From: Agromyces kandeliae
Lineage (GTDB): Bacteria > Actinomycetota > Actinomycetes > Actinomycetales > Microbacteriaceae
Length of the DNA: 64,000 nt
Reading direction: 5' to 3'
Assembly (NCBI RefSeq): GCF_009674665.1
Contig: NZ_WKJD01000004.1
Coordinates: 62,001-126,000 of the forward strand
Each line of letters begins with the position of its first letter. The stretch's first letter is position 1. The notes beneath the pieces were generated by a model. It was not told where the DNA came from and ran no database searches. It was given only the letters and a program-made list of their open reading frames with translations. This document shows positions 34,859-44,138 of the stretch, in pieces. The position numbers and the translations under genes were made by a program.

Positions 34859-37800
34859 GTGGCCGCCGATTCCTTCGTCCACCTGCACGTCCATTCCGAG
34901 TACTCGATGCTCGACGGGGCGGCCCGGGTGGGCGAGCTGATGAAGGCCGCCGCGGCCGAGGGCATGCCCGCCGTCGCGGTGACCGACCACGGGAACGTCT
35001 TCGGCGCGTACGACTTCTGGAAGCAGGCGACGGATGCCGGGGTGAAGCCCATCATCGGCACCGAGGCGTACCTCACTCCCGGCACCCATCGCACCGACAA
35101 GACGCGCATCCGCTGGGGCAACGGCGGCGGCGACGACGTGTCGGGATCGGGCGCGTACACGCACATGACGCTGCTCTCAGAGACCACCGAGGGCATGCAC
35201 AACCTGTTCCGCCTCTCGAGTCGCGCATCCATCGAGGGGTACTACTTCAAGCCGCGCATGGACCGCGAGCTGCTGCAGACCTACGCGAAGGGGCTCATCG
35301 CGACGACCGGGTGCCCGTCCGGCGAGGTGCAGACACGCCTGCGGCTCGGACAGTACGACGAGGCGGTGCAGGCCGCGGCGGAGTTCCGCGACATCTTCGG
35401 CAAGGAGAACTTCTTCGCCGAGGTGATGGACCACGGCCTCGGCATCGAGAAGCGCATCATGGACGACCTCCTTCGGCTCGCGAAGGAGCTCGACCTGCCG
35501 CTCGTCGCCACGAACGACCTGCACTACACGCACGCCCACGACGCGAAGAGCCATGCGGCACTGCTCTGCGTGCAGTCCGGCTCGACGCTCGACGACCCGA
35601 ACCGCTTCAAGTTCGACGCCGACGAGTTCTACCTGAAGTCCGCCGCCGAGATGCGGCACCTGTTCCGCGACCACCCCGAGGCGTGCGACAACACGCTCCT
35701 CATCGCCGAGCGATGCGACGTGCAGTTCAACACCAGTGCGAACTACATGCCGCGCTACCCTGTGCCGGCCGGGGAGGACGAGCAGAGCTGGTTCGTGAAG
35801 GAGGTCGAGAAGGGCCTGCACGAGCGCTACCCCGCGGGCATCCCCGACGACGTGCGGAAGCAGGCCGACTACGAGGTCGGCGTCATCTCGCAGATGGGGT
35901 TCCCCGGCTACTTCCTCGTGGTGGCCGACTTCATCAACTGGTCGAAGGACAACGGGATCCGCGTGGGGCCGGGCCGCGGATCCGGCGCCGGCTCGATGGC
36001 CGCCTACGCGATGCGGATCACCGACCTCGACCCGCTCCAGCACGGCCTCATCTTCGAGCGGTTCCTCAACCCCGACCGCGTCTCCATGCCCGACTTCGAC
36101 GTGGACTTCGACGAGCGTCGTCGCGGCGAGGTCATCAAGTACGTGACCGAGAAGTACGGCGACGAGCGCGTCGCGCAGATCGTGACCTACGGCACGATCA
36201 AGGCCAAGCAGGCGCTGAAGGACTCCAGCCGCGTGCTCGGGTTCCCGTTCGGCATGGGGGAGAAGCTCACCAAGGCGATGCCGCCCGCCGTGATGGGCAA
36301 GGACATCCCGCTGTCGGGCATCCTCGACACGGAGCACGCGCGCTACAAGGAGGCCGGGGACATCCGCGCCCTCATCGAGACGGACGCCGAGGCGAAGACC
36401 GTCTTCGAGACGGCGCTCGGGCTCGAGAACCTCAAGCGCCAGTGGGGCGTGCATGCGGCCGGCGTCATCATGTCGAGCGAGCCGCTCATCGACATCATCC
36501 CGATCATGAAGCGGGAGCAGGACGGCCAGATCGTCACGCAGTTCGACTACCCGGCCTGCGAGTCGCTCGGCCTCATCAAGATGGACTTCCTGGGCCTCAG
36601 GAACCTCACGATCATCGACGACGCGCTCGACAACATCGAGGCCAACCGCGGGTTCCGCCCGGTGCTGGAGGACCTCGCGCTCGACGACCCCGAGGCGTAC
36701 GCGCTGCTCTCGCGAGGCGACACGCTCGGCGTCTTCCAGCTCGACGGCGGTCCGATGCGCTCGCTGCTGCGCCAGATGAAGCCCGACAACTTCGAGGACA
36801 TCTCGGCCGTCATCGCGCTGTACCGTCCCGGACCGATGGGAGCGAACTCCCACATCAACTACGCGCTGCGCAAGAACGGGCTGCAGCCGATCACGCCCAT
36901 CCATCCCGAGCTCGAGGAACCGCTCAGGGACATCCTCGACACCTCCTACGGCCTGATCATCTACCAGGAGCAGGTCATGGCCATCGCGCAGCGCGTGGCC
37001 GGGTTCAGTCTCGGCCAGGCCGACATCCTCCGACGCGCGATGGGCAAGAAGAAGAAGTCCGAGCTCGACAAGCAGTACGAGGGCTTCTCGGGCGGGATGA
37101 AGGCCAACGGCTACTCGGATGCCGCGGTCAAGACCCTGTGGGACATCCTGCTGCCGTTCTCGGACTACGCCTTCAACAAGGCGCACTCGGCCGCGTACGG
37201 CGTGCTGAGCTACTGGACGGCGTACCTCAAGGCGCACTACCCGGCCGAGTACATGGCCGCGCTGCTGACGAGCGTCGGCGATGCGCGCGACAAGCTCGCG
37301 CTCTACCTCAACGAGTGCCGTCGCATGGGCATCAAGGTCCTGCCGCCCGACGTGAACGAGTCGATCGGGTTCTTCGCGGCCGTCGGCGACGACATCCGAT
37401 TCGGCCTCGGCGCGGTCCGGAACGTCGGCTTCAACGTGGTCGACGCGATCCGCGCCGCGCGCGACGCGAAGGGGCGCTTCGAGTCGTTCCACGACTTCCT
37501 GAAGAAGGTGCCGACGCAGGTCGCGAACAAGCGCACCGTCGAGTCGCTCGTCAAGGCGGGTGCGTTCGACTCGCTCGGGCACACGCGACGTGCGCTCGTC
37601 GAGATCCACGAGGGTGCCGTCGAGGCCGCCGTCAAGGAGAAGCGTGCGGAGGAGAACGGCGACGTCGGCTTCGACTTCGACAGCCTCTTCGAGGACCACG
37701 AGAAGGAGGCCGCGCCTTCCCCGGTGCCGGAGCGGCCCGAGTGGGCCAAGCGCGACAAGCTCGCCTTCGAGCGCGAGATGCTCGGGCTCTACGTGTCCGA

Positions 37801-38377
37801 CCACCCGCTCGCCGGCCTCGAGGCGACGCTCGCGAAGCACGCGTCGACGACGATCACCGACCTCATGACCTCGGATGCCACGCAGGACGGCGACGTCGCC
37901 ACGATCGCCGGGCTCGTGACGAGCGTGCAGCACCGCGTCGCCCGCCAGTCCGGCAACCAGTACGGCATGATCCAGGTCGAGGACTTCTCGGGCGAGATCA
38001 CGGTGATGTTCATGGGCAAGGCGTACCAGGAGTTCGCGCCGGCGCTGAAGGGCGACTCGATCGTCGTCGTGCGGGGCCGCGTGAGCATGCGCGACGACGG
38101 AATGAACCTGCACGCGTACAGCGTGTTCGAACCCGAGGTCGGACAGGACGACGGCACCGGTCCGGTCGTGATCTCGCTGCCCGACGTCCGGGCGACGACC
38201 GACACCATCACGGCGCTCGGCGACGTGCTCATCCGGCACCGCGGCGACACCGAGGTCCGGCTGAAGCTCACCAAGGGCCGGACGGCCCGCGTGTTCGAAC
38301 TGCCGTATCCGGTCGCGGTGAGCGCCGACTTCTACGGCGAGTTGAAGAGCCTCCTCGGTCCGAACTGCCTCGCGTGA
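34859..38377 (+). CDS. dnaE: DNA polymerase III alpha subunit (replicative, DnaE1 type)
   Basis: A 1172-residue C-family polymerase. The PHP domain opens with VHLHVHSEYSMLDGAARVGE and TDHGNVFGAYDF. The palm holds catalytic aspartates in PDFDVDFDERRRGE and GSGAGSMAAYAMRITDLDPL. Then come the fingers, helix-hairpin-helix region, the beta-clamp-binding part and a C-terminal OB fold (DVATIAGLVTSVQ to GEITVMFMGKAY). Full length and position next to lspA/rluD identify the replicative DnaE1 and not the mutagenic DnaE2. The GTG at 34859 follows GAAGAGGAGCCCT; an open frame extends further upstream but is not conserved. Confidence 0.96.
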   Translation: MAADSFVHLHVHSEYSMLDGAARVGELMKAAAAEGMPAVAVTDHGNVFGAYDFWKQATDAGVKPIIGTEAYLTPGTHRTDKTRIRWGNGGGDDVSGSGAYTHMTLLSETTEGMHNLFRLSSRASIEGYYFKPRMDRELLQTYAKGLIATTGCPSGEVQTRLRLGQYDEAVQAAAEFRDIFGKENFFAEVMDHGLGIEKRIMDDLLRLAKELDLPLVATNDLHYTHAHDAKSHAALLCVQSGSTLDDPNRFKFDADEFYLKSAAEMRHLFRDHPEACDNTLLIAERCDVQFNTSANYMPRYPVPAGEDEQSWFVKEVEKGLHERYPAGIPDDVRKQADYEVGVISQMGFPGYFLVVADFINWSKDNGIRVGPGRGSGAGSMAAYAMRITDLDPLQHGLIFERFLNPDRVSMPDFDVDFDERRRGEVIKYVTEKYGDERVAQIVTYGTIKAKQALKDSSRVLGFPFGMGEKLTKAMPPAVMGKDIPLSGILDTEHARYKEAGDIRALIETDAEAKTVFETALGLENLKRQWGVHAAGVIMSSEPLIDIIPIMKREQDGQIVTQFDYPACESLGLIKMDFLGLRNLTIIDDALDNIEANRGFRPVLEDLALDDPEAYALLSRGDTLGVFQLDGGPMRSLLRQMKPDNFEDISAVIALYRPGPMGANSHINYALRKNGLQPITPIHPELEEPLRDILDTSYGLIIYQEQVMAIAQRVAGFSLGQADILRRAMGKKKKSELDKQYEGFSGGMKANGYSDAAVKTLWDILLPFSDYAFNKAHSAAYGVLSYWTAYLKAHYPAEYMAALLTSVGDARDKLALYLNECRRMGIKVLPPDVNESIGFFAAVGDDIRFGLGAVRNVGFNVVDAIRAARDAKGRFESFHDFLKKVPTQVANKRTVESLVKAGAFDSLGHTRRALVEIHEGAVEAAVKEKRAEENGDVGFDFDSLFEDHEKEAAPSPVPERPEWAKRDKLAFEREMLGLYVSDHPLAGLEATLAKHASTTITDLMTSDATQDGDVATIAGLVTSVQHRVARQSGNQYGMIQVEDFSGEITVMFMGKAYQEFAPALKGDSIVVVRGRVSMRDDGMNLHAYSVFEPEVGQDDGTGPVVISLPDVRATTDTITALGDVLIRHRGDTEVRLKLTKGRTARVFELPYPVAVSADFYGELKSLLGPNCLA

Positions 38378-38410
38378 CGTCGCTCCCAGCGGCCGTTCCG
38401 CGCGGCTCGC

Positions 38411-38416
38411 TAGGCT
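38411..38416 (+). promoter_or_regulatory. -10 box TAGGCT of hisD, nearly leaderless
   Basis: TAGGCT ends 9 nt before the hisD ATG, so the leader would be only 2-4 nt. The same 9-nt spacing is seen before nrdR and pyrD. Confidence 0.5.
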
Positions 38417-38425
38417 GAGCGGGCC

Positions 38426-39739
38426 ATGCTACGCACGATCGACCTCCGCGGCACCCGTCCGACCCCGTCAGAGCTGCTCGCACTCGTCCCGAGGGCGGCG
38501 ACCGACGTCGCCGCCGCGCTCGAGCCCGCCCGCGCCCTGATCGACGACGTGCGCGCCCGCGGCGAGGCGGCGCTGCTCGACCAGGCCGAGCGGTTCGACC
38601 GCGTGCGGCCGTCGGCCGTCCGGGTCGGTGCCGGTGAGCTCGCGGCCGCACGCGATGCGCTGCGGCCCGACGTGCGGCGCGCCGTCGAGTCCACCGTCGA
38701 ACGGGTGCGCGCCGCGAGCGCGGCGCAGGTGCCGGCGCCGGAGCGCACGGTGCTCGCGACGGGCGCCGTCGTCGAGCAGCGGTGGCAGCCGGTCGGCCGC
38801 GTCGGGCTCTACGTGCCCGGCGGCAAGGCCGTCTACCCCTCGAGCGTCGTGATGAACGTCGTGCCCGCCCAGGTCGCGGGGGTGCGATCGATCGCGCTCG
38901 CCTCGCCCGCCCAGGCGGCGCACGCCGGGCGCATCCACCCGACGATCGCCGGCGTCGCGGCGCTCCTCGGCATCGACGAGGTCTACGCCATGGGCGGTGC
39001 CGGCGCGATCGGCGCGTTCGCCTACGGCGTTCCCGACCTCGGGCTCGATCCCGTGCAGCGCGTCACCGGGCCCGGGAACGTCTTCGTCGCCGCGGCCAAG
39101 CGGGTCGTGCAGGGCGTCACGGGCATCGATGCCGAGGCGGGCCCCACCGACATCCTCGTCATCGCCGACGATGGGGCCGACGCCGACTTCGTGGCATCCG
39201 ACCTCGTGAGCCAGGCCGAGCACGACGAGCTCGCCGCGGCCGTCCTCGTGACCGACTCGGCCGCGTTCGCCGAGCGCGTGCTGGAGCGGCTCGTCGTCCG
39301 CGCGACCGAGACCCGACACTCGGAGCGGATCCGCGCCGCGCTCGACGGCGCCCAATCGGCGGTCGTGCTGGTGGACGACCTGGAGCAGGCGGCGGACTTC
39401 GCGAACGCGTTCGGCGCCGAGCACCTCGAGATCCAGGTGCGGGACGCCGACGCGGTCCTCGAACGCATCGAGAACGCCGGGGCGATCTTCATCGGCCCGT
39501 ACTCGCCGGTCAGCCTCGGCGACTACGCCGCGGGCTCGAACCACGTGCTGCCGACGGGCGGTCAGTCACGGCACGCCGCCGGGCTCTCCGCGGCCACCTT
39601 CCTGCGCCCCCAGCAGGTCGTGCGGTACGACGAGGGGGCGCTCCGCGAGGTCGCGCCCGTCATCGCGACGCTCTCCGAGGAGGAGGACCTCCCCGCGCAC
39701 GGCGAAGCGGTGAGCGCCCGCTTCGGCGACCGCCGCTGA
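38426..39739 (+). CDS. hisD: Histidinol dehydrogenase
   Basis: A 437-residue NAD- and zinc-dependent enzyme that oxidises L-histidinol to L-histidine, the last step of histidine synthesis. Conserved blocks: GLYVPGGKAVYPSSVVMN, YAMGGAGAIGAFAYG, VTGPGNVFVAAAKR, EAGPTDILVIAD, SQAEHDELAA (metal-binding Gln/His) and a C-terminal NHVLPTGG with HAAGLSAATF. It stands alone here without hisC or hisB. The ATG is fixed by the conserved MLRTIDLRG start. Confidence 0.96.
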   Translation: MLRTIDLRGTRPTPSELLALVPRAATDVAAALEPARALIDDVRARGEAALLDQAERFDRVRPSAVRVGAGELAAARDALRPDVRRAVESTVERVRAASAAQVPAPERTVLATGAVVEQRWQPVGRVGLYVPGGKAVYPSSVVMNVVPAQVAGVRSIALASPAQAAHAGRIHPTIAGVAALLGIDEVYAMGGAGAIGAFAYGVPDLGLDPVQRVTGPGNVFVAAAKRVVQGVTGIDAEAGPTDILVIADDGADADFVASDLVSQAEHDELAAAVLVTDSAAFAERVLERLVVRATETRHSERIRAALDGAQSAVVLVDDLEQAADFANAFGAEHLEIQVRDADAVLERIENAGAIFIGPYSPVSLGDYAAGSNHVLPTGGQSRHAAGLSAATFLRPQQVVRYDEGALREVAPVIATLSEEEDLPAHGEAVSARFGDRR

Positions 39740-39748
39740 TCCCGACGC

Positions 39749-39754
39749 TACGCT
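39749..39754 (+). promoter_or_regulatory. -10 box TACGCT of nrdR, nearly leaderless
   Basis: TACGCT ends 9 nt before the nrdR ATG; the short leader GGGAGCACC could still hold a weak ribosome binding site. Confidence 0.45.
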
Positions 39755-39763
39755 GGGAGCACC

Positions 39764-40237
39764 ATGTACTGCCCCTTCTGCCGCCACCCCGATTCCCGCG
39801 TCATCGACTCGAGGACGAGCGACGACGGACTCTCGATCCGACGCCGACGCCAGTGCCCGGAGTGCGGCCGTCGCTTCTCGACGACCGAGACCGCGAGCCT
39901 CGCGGTCATCAAGCGGTCGGGCGTGATCGAGCCGTTCAGCCGCGAGAAGGTCGTGCTGGGCGTGAAGAAGGCCTGCCAGGGCCGGCCGGTCACCGACTCC
40001 GACCTCGCGGTGCTCGCCCAGAAGGTGGAGGAGACGATCCGGTCGACGGGCGCGTCGCAGATCGAGGCCAACGACATCGGCCTGGCCATCCTGCCGCCGC
40101 TCCGCGAGCTCGACGAGGTCGCGTACCTGCGCTTCGCGAGCGTGTACCAGGCCTTCGAGTCGCTCGACGACTTCGAGTCGGCGATCGAGGCGCTCCGCGA
40201 GGAGCACGGACGGCTCCCGGCCCGACCTGCGGAGTGA
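39764..40237 (+). CDS. nrdR: Ribonucleotide reductase repressor NrdR
   Basis: A 157-residue repressor of nrd genes. The N-terminal zinc ribbon has Cys3, Cys6, Cys31 and Cys34 (MYCPFC and CPECGRRF), followed by the ATP-cone domain ([20 protein letters not shown]) that senses ATP/dATP. It represses ribonucleotide reductase operons when dATP is high. No nrd gene or obvious NrdR box is present in the window. Confidence 0.96.
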   Translation: MYCPFCRHPDSRVIDSRTSDDGLSIRRRRQCPECGRRFSTTETASLAVIKRSGVIEPFSREKVVLGVKKACQGRPVTDSDLAVLAQKVEETIRSTGASQIEANDIGLAILPPLRELDEVAYLRFASVYQAFESLDDFESAIEALREEHGRLPARPAE

Positions 40238-40269
40238 CGTGCGCGTCGGGCGGCCCGACGCCGCTCGGG

Positions 40270-40275
40270 TAGCCT
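40270..40275 (+). promoter_or_regulatory. -10 box TAGCCT of pyrD, nearly leaderless
   Basis: TAGCCT ends 9 nt before the pyrD ATG, as for hisD and nrdR. Confidence 0.45.
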
Positions 40276-40284
40276 GATCCAGGC

Positions 40285-41340
40285 ATGTATCGACTCCTCT
40301 TCTCCCTCGGCTTCTCGCGCATGGATCCCGAGCGCGCCCACCACCTCGCGTTCCGCGTCATCCGCGCCCTCCCGGCGCTCGGCATCGGCCGTCTCGTGGA
40401 GCGCGCCACCGGGCCCTCGCCCGAACTCGCGGTCGAGGCGCTCGGCCTGCGATTCCCCTCGCCGTTCGGCGTCGCCGCCGGGTTCGACAAGGACGCCCTC
40501 GCCGTCGTCGGCCTCGGGAACCTGGGCTTCGGCCATGTCGAGGTCGGCACGATCACGGCCGTGCCGCAGCCCGGCAACGAGCGGCCCCGGCTGTTCCGCC
40601 TGATCGCGGACCGAGCCCTGATCAACCGCATGGGATTCAACAACGGCGGGGCGGATGCCGCGGCCGGCCGCGTCTCGCGGCTGTCGCGCCGTCGGCACCG
40701 CCCCGTGCTCGGCGTGAACATCGGCAAGAGCCGGGTCACGCCCGTCGAGCGGGCCACCGAGGACTACGTGCGGAGCACGAAGGTGCTCGCGCCGCACGCC
40801 GACTACCTCGTCGTCAACGTCAGTTCGCCGAACACGCCGGGTCTCCGCGGGCTGCAGGAGCTCGACGCGCTCGCGCCACTGCTCGAAGCCGTCCGCGCGG
40901 CGGCAGGCCGCACGCCGCTCCTGGTCAAGATCGCACCCGACCTCGACGACACCGAGGTCGTGCGGATCTGCGAGCTCGTGGTCCGCCTCGGCCTCGACGG
41001 CATCATCGCCACGAACACCACGATCTCGCGGGCGGGGCTCGTCACTCCCGCCGCGGAGGTCGAGGCGATCGGTGCAGGCGGGCTCTCCGGGGCGCCGCTC
41101 GCGGCGCGTTCGCTCGCGGTGCTGAAGCTCATCCGCGAGCACGTGCCCGGCGACCTCTGCGTGGTGTCGGTGGGCGGCGTCGAGACCGCCGAGGACGTGC
41201 AGGAGCGGCTCGACGCGGGTGCCACGCTCGTGCAGGGCTACTCCGCGTTCATCTACCGCGGACCGTCGTGGGCGCGGCAGGTCAATCGGGGCCTCGAGCG
41301 GATCCGTCGCGAGCGCCACGCCGCGGCATCCGTCGCCTGA
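40285..41340 (+). CDS. pyrD: Dihydroorotate dehydrogenase (quinone), class 2
   Basis: A 351-residue FMN enzyme of pyrimidine synthesis. The N-terminal ~45 residues (MYRLLFSLGFSRMDPERAHHLAF, then an amphipathic helix) are the membrane/quinone-tunnel extension that marks class 2. The barrel has FGVAAGFDKDA, GHVEVGTITAVPQPGN, RLINRMGFNNGG equivalent, NVSSPNTPGLRGLQ with the catalytic Ser region, and TNTTISR. It passes electrons to menaquinone. Convergent with the App1-type gene across 57 bp with no clear terminator. Confidence 0.96.
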   Translation: MYRLLFSLGFSRMDPERAHHLAFRVIRALPALGIGRLVERATGPSPELAVEALGLRFPSPFGVAAGFDKDALAVVGLGNLGFGHVEVGTITAVPQPGNERPRLFRLIADRALINRMGFNNGGADAAAGRVSRLSRRRHRPVLGVNIGKSRVTPVERATEDYVRSTKVLAPHADYLVVNVSSPNTPGLRGLQELDALAPLLEAVRAAAGRTPLLVKIAPDLDDTEVVRICELVVRLGLDGIIATNTTISRAGLVTPAAEVEAIGAGGLSGAPLAARSLAVLKLIREHVPGDLCVVSVGGVETAEDVQERLDAGATLVQGYSAFIYRGPSWARQVNRGLERIRRERHAAASVA

Positions 41341-41397
41341 CCAGCGACGCCCGCAGCCGGCTCGAGGCGTGAACGAGCGAGCGCGCGGGAGTGGGTC

Positions 41398-42456
41398 TCA
41401 GAGCATGCCGACGTCGGACAACCGGTCGGCGAGGGTCGCGCCGTCGCTCGCGGACACCCACGGCACGTCGGCGCCGTGCTGCTCGGACCTCGAGCGGCCG
41501 CCGGCGAGGACCGCCTCGCCGGGGGAGAGTTCGCGGATGGCGACCGCCGCGACGCGGCCGGGGTGCTCCCGGGCGAAGGCGGCGTAGAGTTCCTCGTCGT
41601 GCTGCCCGTCGTCGCCGATCATCAGCCAGCGGATGTTCGGGAACTCCTCGGCGAGGCGGCGGAGGTTGTCGCTCTTGTGCTCACGTCCGCTGCGGAACCA
41701 CCGGTCGTGGGTGGGACCCCAGTCGGTGAGCAGCAGCGGGCCCGCGGGATACAGGTTCCGCGAGAGGAAGCGGGTGAGCGTGGGGGCGACGTTCCATGCA
41801 CCGGTGGAGAGGTAGATGACCGGAGACCCCGGGTGACGGCGGGCGAGGCGCTCGTACAGGACCGCCATGCCGGGCGTGGGGCTGCGGGCGTGCTCGTCGA
41901 GGACGAACGTGTTCCATGCCGCCACGAAGGGGCGGGGGAGGGCCGTCACCATGACGGTGTCGTCGACGTCGGAGATGATGCCGAAGTCGACCTCGGGCCC
42001 GACGATCCGGATCGGCGCATCGACCGGCTCAGCGCCGTGGACGCTGAGCACCGCGTGGGTCCAGCCGGGCTCGAGCGTGACCGGGACCCTGGTGTCGACG
42101 ACCCCGCCGCGGTCGGCGAGCACCTCGATCCGCTGGCCGCCGACCTCGATCGTGACCGGCACGTCGCCGACGGGCACGCTGGTGAAGCTCCGCCAGCCGC
42201 GGATGCCCTGTTCGCGTCGCTGCCGGCGACGCTTGGACGTCTCGTCGGGGCGGATCGGCTTCGAGAGCAGCACCCGGCAGAACACGCGGACCCACTCGGT
42301 CGAACCGTAGCCGGTGTAGGGGACGACCGTCGGGACGTGGCCCCGGCTCCTCGCCCACCGTTCGCGCACCTCGTGGACCCAGTCCTCGGCGCGCGCGGCA
42401 CCGTGCCGGGCCGGCCGTTGCCGGGGACCGGCCGGGTCGGGGGAACTCGCCGGCAT
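41398..42456 (-). CDS. App1-type (DUF2183) phosphatase
   Basis: A 352-residue protein. The C-terminal half is a HAD-like App1 catalytic domain: GIISDVDDTVMVT (nucleophile Asp163 in DxDDT), VIYLSTGAWNVAPTL (motif II Ser/Thr), the Lys in EHKSDNLRRL and acidic IGDDGQHDEELY. The N-terminal half holds YTGYGSTEWVRVFCRVLL and a small beta domain (VTIEVGGQRIEVL). In yeast, App1 is a phosphatidate phosphatase; bacterial members are uncharacterised, so the substrate is unknown. No signal peptide or membrane helix is seen. The ATG is preceded at 6 nt by AAGACT, a poor -10. Confidence 0.88.
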   Translation of the reverse strand: MPASSPDPAGPRQRPARHGAARAEDWVHEVRERWARSRGHVPTVVPYTGYGSTEWVRVFCRVLLSKPIRPDETSKRRRQRREQGIRGWRSFTSVPVGDVPVTIEVGGQRIEVLADRGGVVDTRVPVTLEPGWTHAVLSVHGAEPVDAPIRIVGPEVDFGIISDVDDTVMVTALPRPFVAAWNTFVLDEHARSPTPGMAVLYERLARRHPGSPVIYLSTGAWNVAPTLTRFLSRNLYPAGPLLLTDWGPTHDRWFRSGREHKSDNLRRLAEEFPNIRWLMIGDDGQHDEELYAAFAREHPGRVAAVAIRELSPGEAVLAGGRSRSEQHGADVPWVSASDGATLADRLSDVGML

Positions 42457-42533
42457 CCCGTCAGTCTTTCACGGACCATGGGGCGGATGCGAAACCCGCC
42501 GGGCACGGGGAGCGACTTCCGTCCGGACACAGG

Positions 42534-42539
42534 TAGAGT
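42534..42539 (+). promoter_or_regulatory. -10 box TAGAGT of the TetR gene
   Basis: TAGAGT lies 23 bp before the GTG; the leader of about 17 nt contains AAGGAGG. Confidence 0.45.
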
Positions 42540-42562
42540 GGACCGGCGAACAAGGAGGACCC

Positions 42563-43222
42563 GTGCCGAACATCGACCTGATCCTGGGGGCCGATCACGG
42601 GCGGAGGCGCTCGGTGCGAACCGAGCCGACGCAGCGACGCAGCTCCCAGCGGCTCGACGCCCTGCTGGACGCCGCCGCCGAGATCGTCGACGAACTCGGA
42701 TTCGAGCGGCTGACCACGCAGATGGTCGCCGAGCGTGCCGGTGCGTCGATCGGCACCGTGTACCGGTACTTCCCGGACCGCGTCGCCGTCCTCCACGCGT
42801 TGCGCGAGCGGAGCGTCCGGCGCTTCCGGGAGCGGTTGGCCGAGGCGGTCGACGGCGCCGAGCTCGTCGCCTGGTGGGACGTCGTCGACCTGGCGCTCGA
42901 TGTCTGCACCGAGCTCTACCGGGACGAGCCGGGGTTCGCCGTGGTCTACTCGGCGCCGCGCGAGGCGTCGGAGGTCGACGGAGAGCCCGAGATCGCGCAC
43001 CGCGTCGCGCGGCTCCTCGAGCACGACTTCGGCGTGATCGACGACGCAGAGGTCCGCCTCCGGCTCGGCATCGCGCTGGAGATCGGCGCCACGCTGATCC
43101 ACCGCGCGTTCGTCCGAGACGGCGCCGGCGATGCCCGATACCTCGACGAGGCGCACCGAGTGGTCAGGGACTACCTCGGGCGGCATCTGGCCGACCAGCT
43201 CGCGGCAGCCCCCGCGGCCTGA
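42563..43222 (+). CDS. TetR-family regulator
   Basis: A 219-residue regulator. The N-terminal HTH (RLDALLDAAAEIVDELGFERL, then TTQMVAERAGASIGTVYRYF) is typical of TetR, with a C-terminal ligand domain of helices. The GTG start follows AAGGAGGACCC. It is 103 bp upstream of, and in the same direction as, the OpuC-like transporter, so it may regulate that operon or be autonomous. The ligand is unknown. Confidence 0.9.
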   Translation: MPNIDLILGADHGRRRSVRTEPTQRRSSQRLDALLDAAAEIVDELGFERLTTQMVAERAGASIGTVYRYFPDRVAVLHALRERSVRRFRERLAEAVDGAELVAWWDVVDLALDVCTELYRDEPGFAVVYSAPREASEVDGEPEIAHRVARLLEHDFGVIDDAEVRLRLGIALEIGATLIHRAFVRDGAGDARYLDEAHRVVRDYLGRHLADQLAAAPAA

Positions 43223-43250
43223 ACATCCGCGGCGAACCGCCGCACGCCCG

Positions 43251-43279
43251 TTGCCACGTCGCCGCCGAGGTGTTTGGCT
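43251..43279 (+). promoter_or_regulatory. Candidate promoter of the OpuC-like operon
   Basis: TTGCCA (43251-43256), 17 bp, TTGGCT (43274-43279). A start near 43286 leaves a leader of about 40 nt to the ATG at 43326 with GAGAGGCAGC. The -10 is imperfect. Confidence 0.4.
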
Positions 43280-43325
43280 TGTGGACGCGGCGCCGGACGG
43301 CGCCCGGGACCGACGGAGAGGCAGC

Positions 43326-44138
43326 ATGATCGAGTTCCGCGGCGTCACCAAGCAGTTCCCAGACGGGACGATCGCCGTCCACGACGTGGACATCGTCATC
43401 CCGCCGCGCAAGACCACGGTCCTCGTCGGCTCGTCGGGCTCGGGCAAGACGACGCTCCTTCGGATGATCAACCGCATGGTCGACCCGACCGGCGGGCAGG
43501 TGCTCATCGACGGCACGGACGTCGCGACCGTCGATCCGGTCAAGCTCCGCCGGGGCATCGGCTACGTGATGCAGAACTCCGGGCTCCTGCCGCATCGGAA
43601 GGTCATCGACAACGTCGCGACGGTCCCGCTCCTGCGCGGTGAGTCGCGGCGGGCGGCGCACGCGCACGCCCTCGAGCTGCTCGACACGGTCGGGCTCGAT
43701 CGGTCGCTGGCCGACAGGTACCCCGCGCAGCTCTCGGGTGGACAGCAGCAGCGCGTCGGCGTGGCCCGCGGGCTCGCGGTCGATCCGAACATCCTGCTGA
43801 TGGACGAGCCCTTCGGGGCGGTCGACCCGATCGTGCGGGCGGAACTGCAGCAGGAGCTCCTCAGGCTCCAGGGCGAGCTCGGCAAGACCGTGGTCTTCGT
43901 CACGCACGACATCGACGAGGCGTTCCTCCTCGGCGACCAGGTCGTCATCATGCAGCAGGGCGGACTGATCTCCCAGGCCGCGTCGCCGGCGGAGATCCTC
44001 GCGCATCCGGCCGACTCGTTCGTGGCGGACTTCGTGGGCGCCGACCGCGGCAAGCGGGCCCTGCACGTCACCGAGGTCGACGGACGTCGCGTGGTCGTGG
44101 ATGCGGACGGCAGGGCGGCGGGAGTCCTGGCCTCGTGA
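43326..44138 (+). CDS. opuCA: Osmolyte (betaine/choline-type) ABC transporter ATPase
   Basis: A 270-residue ABC ATPase of the OpuCA/ProV type. Walker A GSSGSGKTTLLRMINRM with the MINRM extension typical of quaternary-amine importers, Q-loop VMQNSGLLPHRKV, signature LSGGQQQRVGVAR, Walker B LLMDEPFGAVDP and His-switch FVTHDIDEA. It energises import by the two permeases downstream. The C-terminal CBS pair used by OpuA/OpuC for ionic-strength sensing is absent; only ~30 residues follow the ATPase domain. ATG at 43326. Stop overlaps the next gene (GTGA). Confidence 0.9.
   Translation: MIEFRGVTKQFPDGTIAVHDVDIVIPPRKTTVLVGSSGSGKTTLLRMINRMVDPTGGQVLIDGTDVATVDPVKLRRGIGYVMQNSGLLPHRKVIDNVATVPLLRGESRRAAHAHALELLDTVGLDRSLADRYPAQLSGGQQQRVGVARGLAVDPNILLMDEPFGAVDPIVRAELQQELLRLQGELGKTVVFVTHDIDEAFLLGDQVVIMQQGGLISQAASPAEILAHPADSFVADFVGADRGKRALHVTEVDGRRVVVDADGRAAGVLAS

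Noticed and set aside
35177-38239. A 1020-codon open frame on the minus strand across dnaE
   Set aside because: It is the antisense of dnaE. The translation is Arg/Val/Leu/Asp-biased with no motif, a result of high GC at third codon positions.
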